From Reinekea forsetii (GTDB lineage: Bacteria; Pseudomonadota; Gammaproteobacteria; Pseudomonadales; Natronospirillaceae): 64,000 nucleotides of DNA. The translations under genes and the position numbers were made by a program. The stretch lies in NCBI RefSeq assembly GCF_018860385.1, contig NZ_JAHKPH010000014.1, forward strand, positions 344,487 to 408,486, written 5' to 3'. Positions 62,870 to 64,000 of this stretch are shown here, in pieces (the first letter of the stretch is position 1; each line of letters starts with the position of its first letter). The notes under the pieces were generated by a model. That model was not told where the DNA came from. It made no database searches and worked only from the letters and a program-made list of their open reading frames with translations.

Positions 62870-63072
62870 AAATAGGATCGGTTCAACTTTTGCAAATGCG
62901 CACAGAAGGGCGCGAGGTGAGAATTTGCACAGTATAGCATTTACTCTGCACACTCGCTTGTGACATTTGTGCTATTTATGAGCGTATTTTATGACTTTTC
63001 ACCGTTCACTTTTCCCAGTATCGGTTTAAACTGGCTGCCAAACGAATAAAAAGAACAAGGAAGGAGAAAGAT

Positions 63073-63291
63073 ATGAATGTTTTCCAAATGGTCTTTGGTA
63101 TCGTGTTGGCGCTGGTTATCGGCGCAACCATGATCATGAAACAAGTGGTGAAAATGCGTGAACAGGAGCCATCAGACATAGAAAATGCCCTGAAGCAGAA
63201 GGTATCTGAGCTCGAAGACCGCATCCAAACCTTAGAACGTATTGCAACAGACACTAAAACCTCACTTAAAGATAAGATTGACGCACTGTAA
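63073..63291 (+). CDS. PspB-like small membrane protein (copy 1)
   Basis: A 72-aa protein with one N-terminal membrane helix (about 4-24) and a coiled-coil tail with EDRIQTLERIATD. That tail matches the C-terminal signature of PspB-type envelope-stress proteins (RIQxLExIxxx). No pspA, pspC or pspF is adjacent. It is clearly a paralogue of the next gene. Ribosome site AAGGAGAAAG precedes the ATG. Stress sensing at the inner membrane is inferred only. Confidence 0.75.
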   Translation: MNVFQMVFGIVLALVIGATMIMKQVVKMREQEPSDIENALKQKVSELEDRIQTLERIATDTKTSLKDKIDAL

Positions 63292-63300
63292 GGAACCGAT

Positions 63301-63510
63301 ATGGATATTTTTGTTTTTATTCTTGCCATTGTTGCATTGGGCATCATTGGTGATGTCGTCAAAAAGCATTTAGAAACCAAAGACAACGATTCAACTTCTA
63401 CCGAAGACACAGAGTCTCGCTTTAAAGAGTTGGAGCAACGCATTATTACGTTAGAGCGCATTGTGACCGATCAAAAGTCACAACTTAAAGAGAAGATCGA
63501 TTCTCTGTAA
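63301..63510 (+). CDS. PspB-like small membrane protein (copy 2)
   Basis: A 69-aa protein 9 bp after copy 1 and of the same build: one helix (MDIFVFILAIVALGIIGDVV), then an acidic coiled coil with EQRIITLERIVTDQKSQLKEKIDSL. The C-terminal thirds of the two copies are nearly the same (LERI.TD, LK.KID.L), showing tandem duplication. The two may form a heteromeric coiled coil. Function unknown beyond PspB resemblance. Confidence 0.75.
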   Translation: MDIFVFILAIVALGIIGDVVKKHLETKDNDSTSTEDTESRFKELEQRIITLERIVTDQKSQLKEKIDSL

Positions 63511-63535
63511 GTTTTTTATACGCCATTAAAAGGGA

Positions 63536-63856
63536 ATGACTGTGTTAATAAGTAATCTTGAGCTAGTACCTGGTAAGAAAATCGTTCAGCATTTAGGGTT
63601 GGTACAGGGCAGTACGGTACGTGCGAAACATGTTGGGCGTGACATTATGGCTGGCTTTAAAAACGTCTTTGGTGGAGAGTTAAAAGGTTACACGGAGCTA
63701 TTAGAAGACTCTCGAGAAGAAGCTCTACTGCGCATAAAACAGCAAGCCGAAGCATTAGGCGCAAATGCCATTATTAATATTCGGTTCTCGACCTCTTCGG
63801 TCGCTCAAGGCGCGTCTGAAATATTTGTCTACGGGTCTGCCGTTATCGTGGAGTAA
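63536..63856 (+). CDS. ybjQ: YbjQ-family (UPF0145, heavy-metal-binding-domain-like) protein
   Basis: A 106-aa protein with the family pattern GLVQGSTVRAKHVGRDIMAGFKNVFGGELKGYTELL, then AEALGANAIINIRFSTSS. The fold is a small ring-forming domain; function is not settled. It follows the two PspB-like genes by 25 bp and precedes a membrane-anchored partner by 4 bp, all on the same strand. Confidence 0.9.
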   Translation: MTVLISNLELVPGKKIVQHLGLVQGSTVRAKHVGRDIMAGFKNVFGGELKGYTELLEDSREEALLRIKQQAEALGANAIINIRFSTSSVAQGASEIFVYGSAVIVE

Positions 63857-63860
63857 GAGG

Positions 63861-64000
63861 ATGGACTTTTATTTTACTCTGGGCAGCTTTGTCGTTTTTA
63901 TGGTGCTGGGATATATCTTCGGGAGCCTTGCTGAACGGAGACATTATAAATCGATCCAAGAACGAGAAGAACGCTATCGAAACATTGTTGTTATCGCCCA
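63861..64000 (+). CDS. Membrane-anchored protein, probable second YbjQ-like gene (cut at edge)
   Basis: The window ends after 46 codons. The ATG (63861) follows an AGAGG ribosome site, 4 bp after ybjQ. The product starts with one membrane helix (MDFYFTLGSFVVFMVLGYIFGSL), then a charged stretch (AERRHYKSIQEREERYRNIVVIA). Such an anchored companion, often with a YbjQ domain behind the helix, commonly lies next to ybjQ; the domain itself is beyond the edge, so this is a guess from context. Confidence 0.6.
   Translation, partial: MDFYFTLGSFVVFMVLGYIFGSLAERRHYKSIQEREERYRNIVVIA

Overview
The window looks like chromosome from a marine, heterotrophic gammaproteobacterium, probably an Oceanospirillales/Reinekea-like lineage. 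That guess rests on moderate GC, many TRAP and PTS genes, ABC-F YbiT, TnaA, c-di-GMP enzymes and frequent TTG/GTG starts; it is not proven. I see no rRNA, tRNA, CRISPR array, transposase or prophage gene. Both ends cut genes: a BMP-type binding protein on the left and a membrane-anchored protein next to ybjQ on the right.

Layout. 1-6.1 kb: asparaginase, tryptophanase (with a candidate TnaC-type leader peptide), YciA thioesterase, an EamA transporter, and a two-gene unit of a DUF3465 lipoprotein and a transglycosylase-like secreted protein with no normal start codon. 6.2-16.4 kb: a type I restriction-modification operon, hsdM-hsdS-[coiled-coil membrane protein]-[polytopic membrane protein]-[68-codon ORF]-fic-hsdR, with overlapping genes throughout. 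Inverted repeats lie at both edges of this island. 16.5-18.5 kb: transketolase. 18.7-23 kb: a four-gene operon of cupredoxin-like protein, degenerate-GGDEF/EAL protein, DUF3034 protein and a truncated-globin lipoprotein. 23.3-25.3 kb: a Fur-box-preceded NMT1-PAS-GGDEF cyclase. 25.3-29.9 kb: a Fur-box-preceded siderophore ABC importer with a FhuF-type reductase.

30-35.4 kb: a methionine-cycle cluster, SahR-like regulator-metK-ahcY-metF. Both gaps around ahcY are filled with copies of a ~194-bp repeat. 35.5-42.6 kb: acyltransferase, type 2 ArgC, a small Cys-rich secreted protein, RsmE, aldo/keto reductase, TauD-like dioxygenase (with an FNR-type box) and a LysR/YeiH pair. 42.6-44.5 kb: di-heme peroxidase and a Sel1 protein. 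44.5-49.8 kb: a TRAP transporter divergent from a GntR regulator and a Gfo/Idh/MocA dehydrogenase. 49.8-58.2 kb: a hexitol-type PTS operon (EIIA, mannitol-type EIICB, EIIA-HPr-EI fusion, unusually long zinc dehydrogenase, PfkB kinase) with a divergent DeoR regulator. 58.2-64 kb: binding protein, methyltransferase, YbiT, RhlE, two PspB-like paralogues and YbjQ.

The best candidates for something little described are the membrane/Fic cargo inside the type I RM operon, the globin/cupredoxin/c-di-GMP operon, the divergent TnaC-like leader, and the repeat cassettes that punctuate the methionine-cycle genes.
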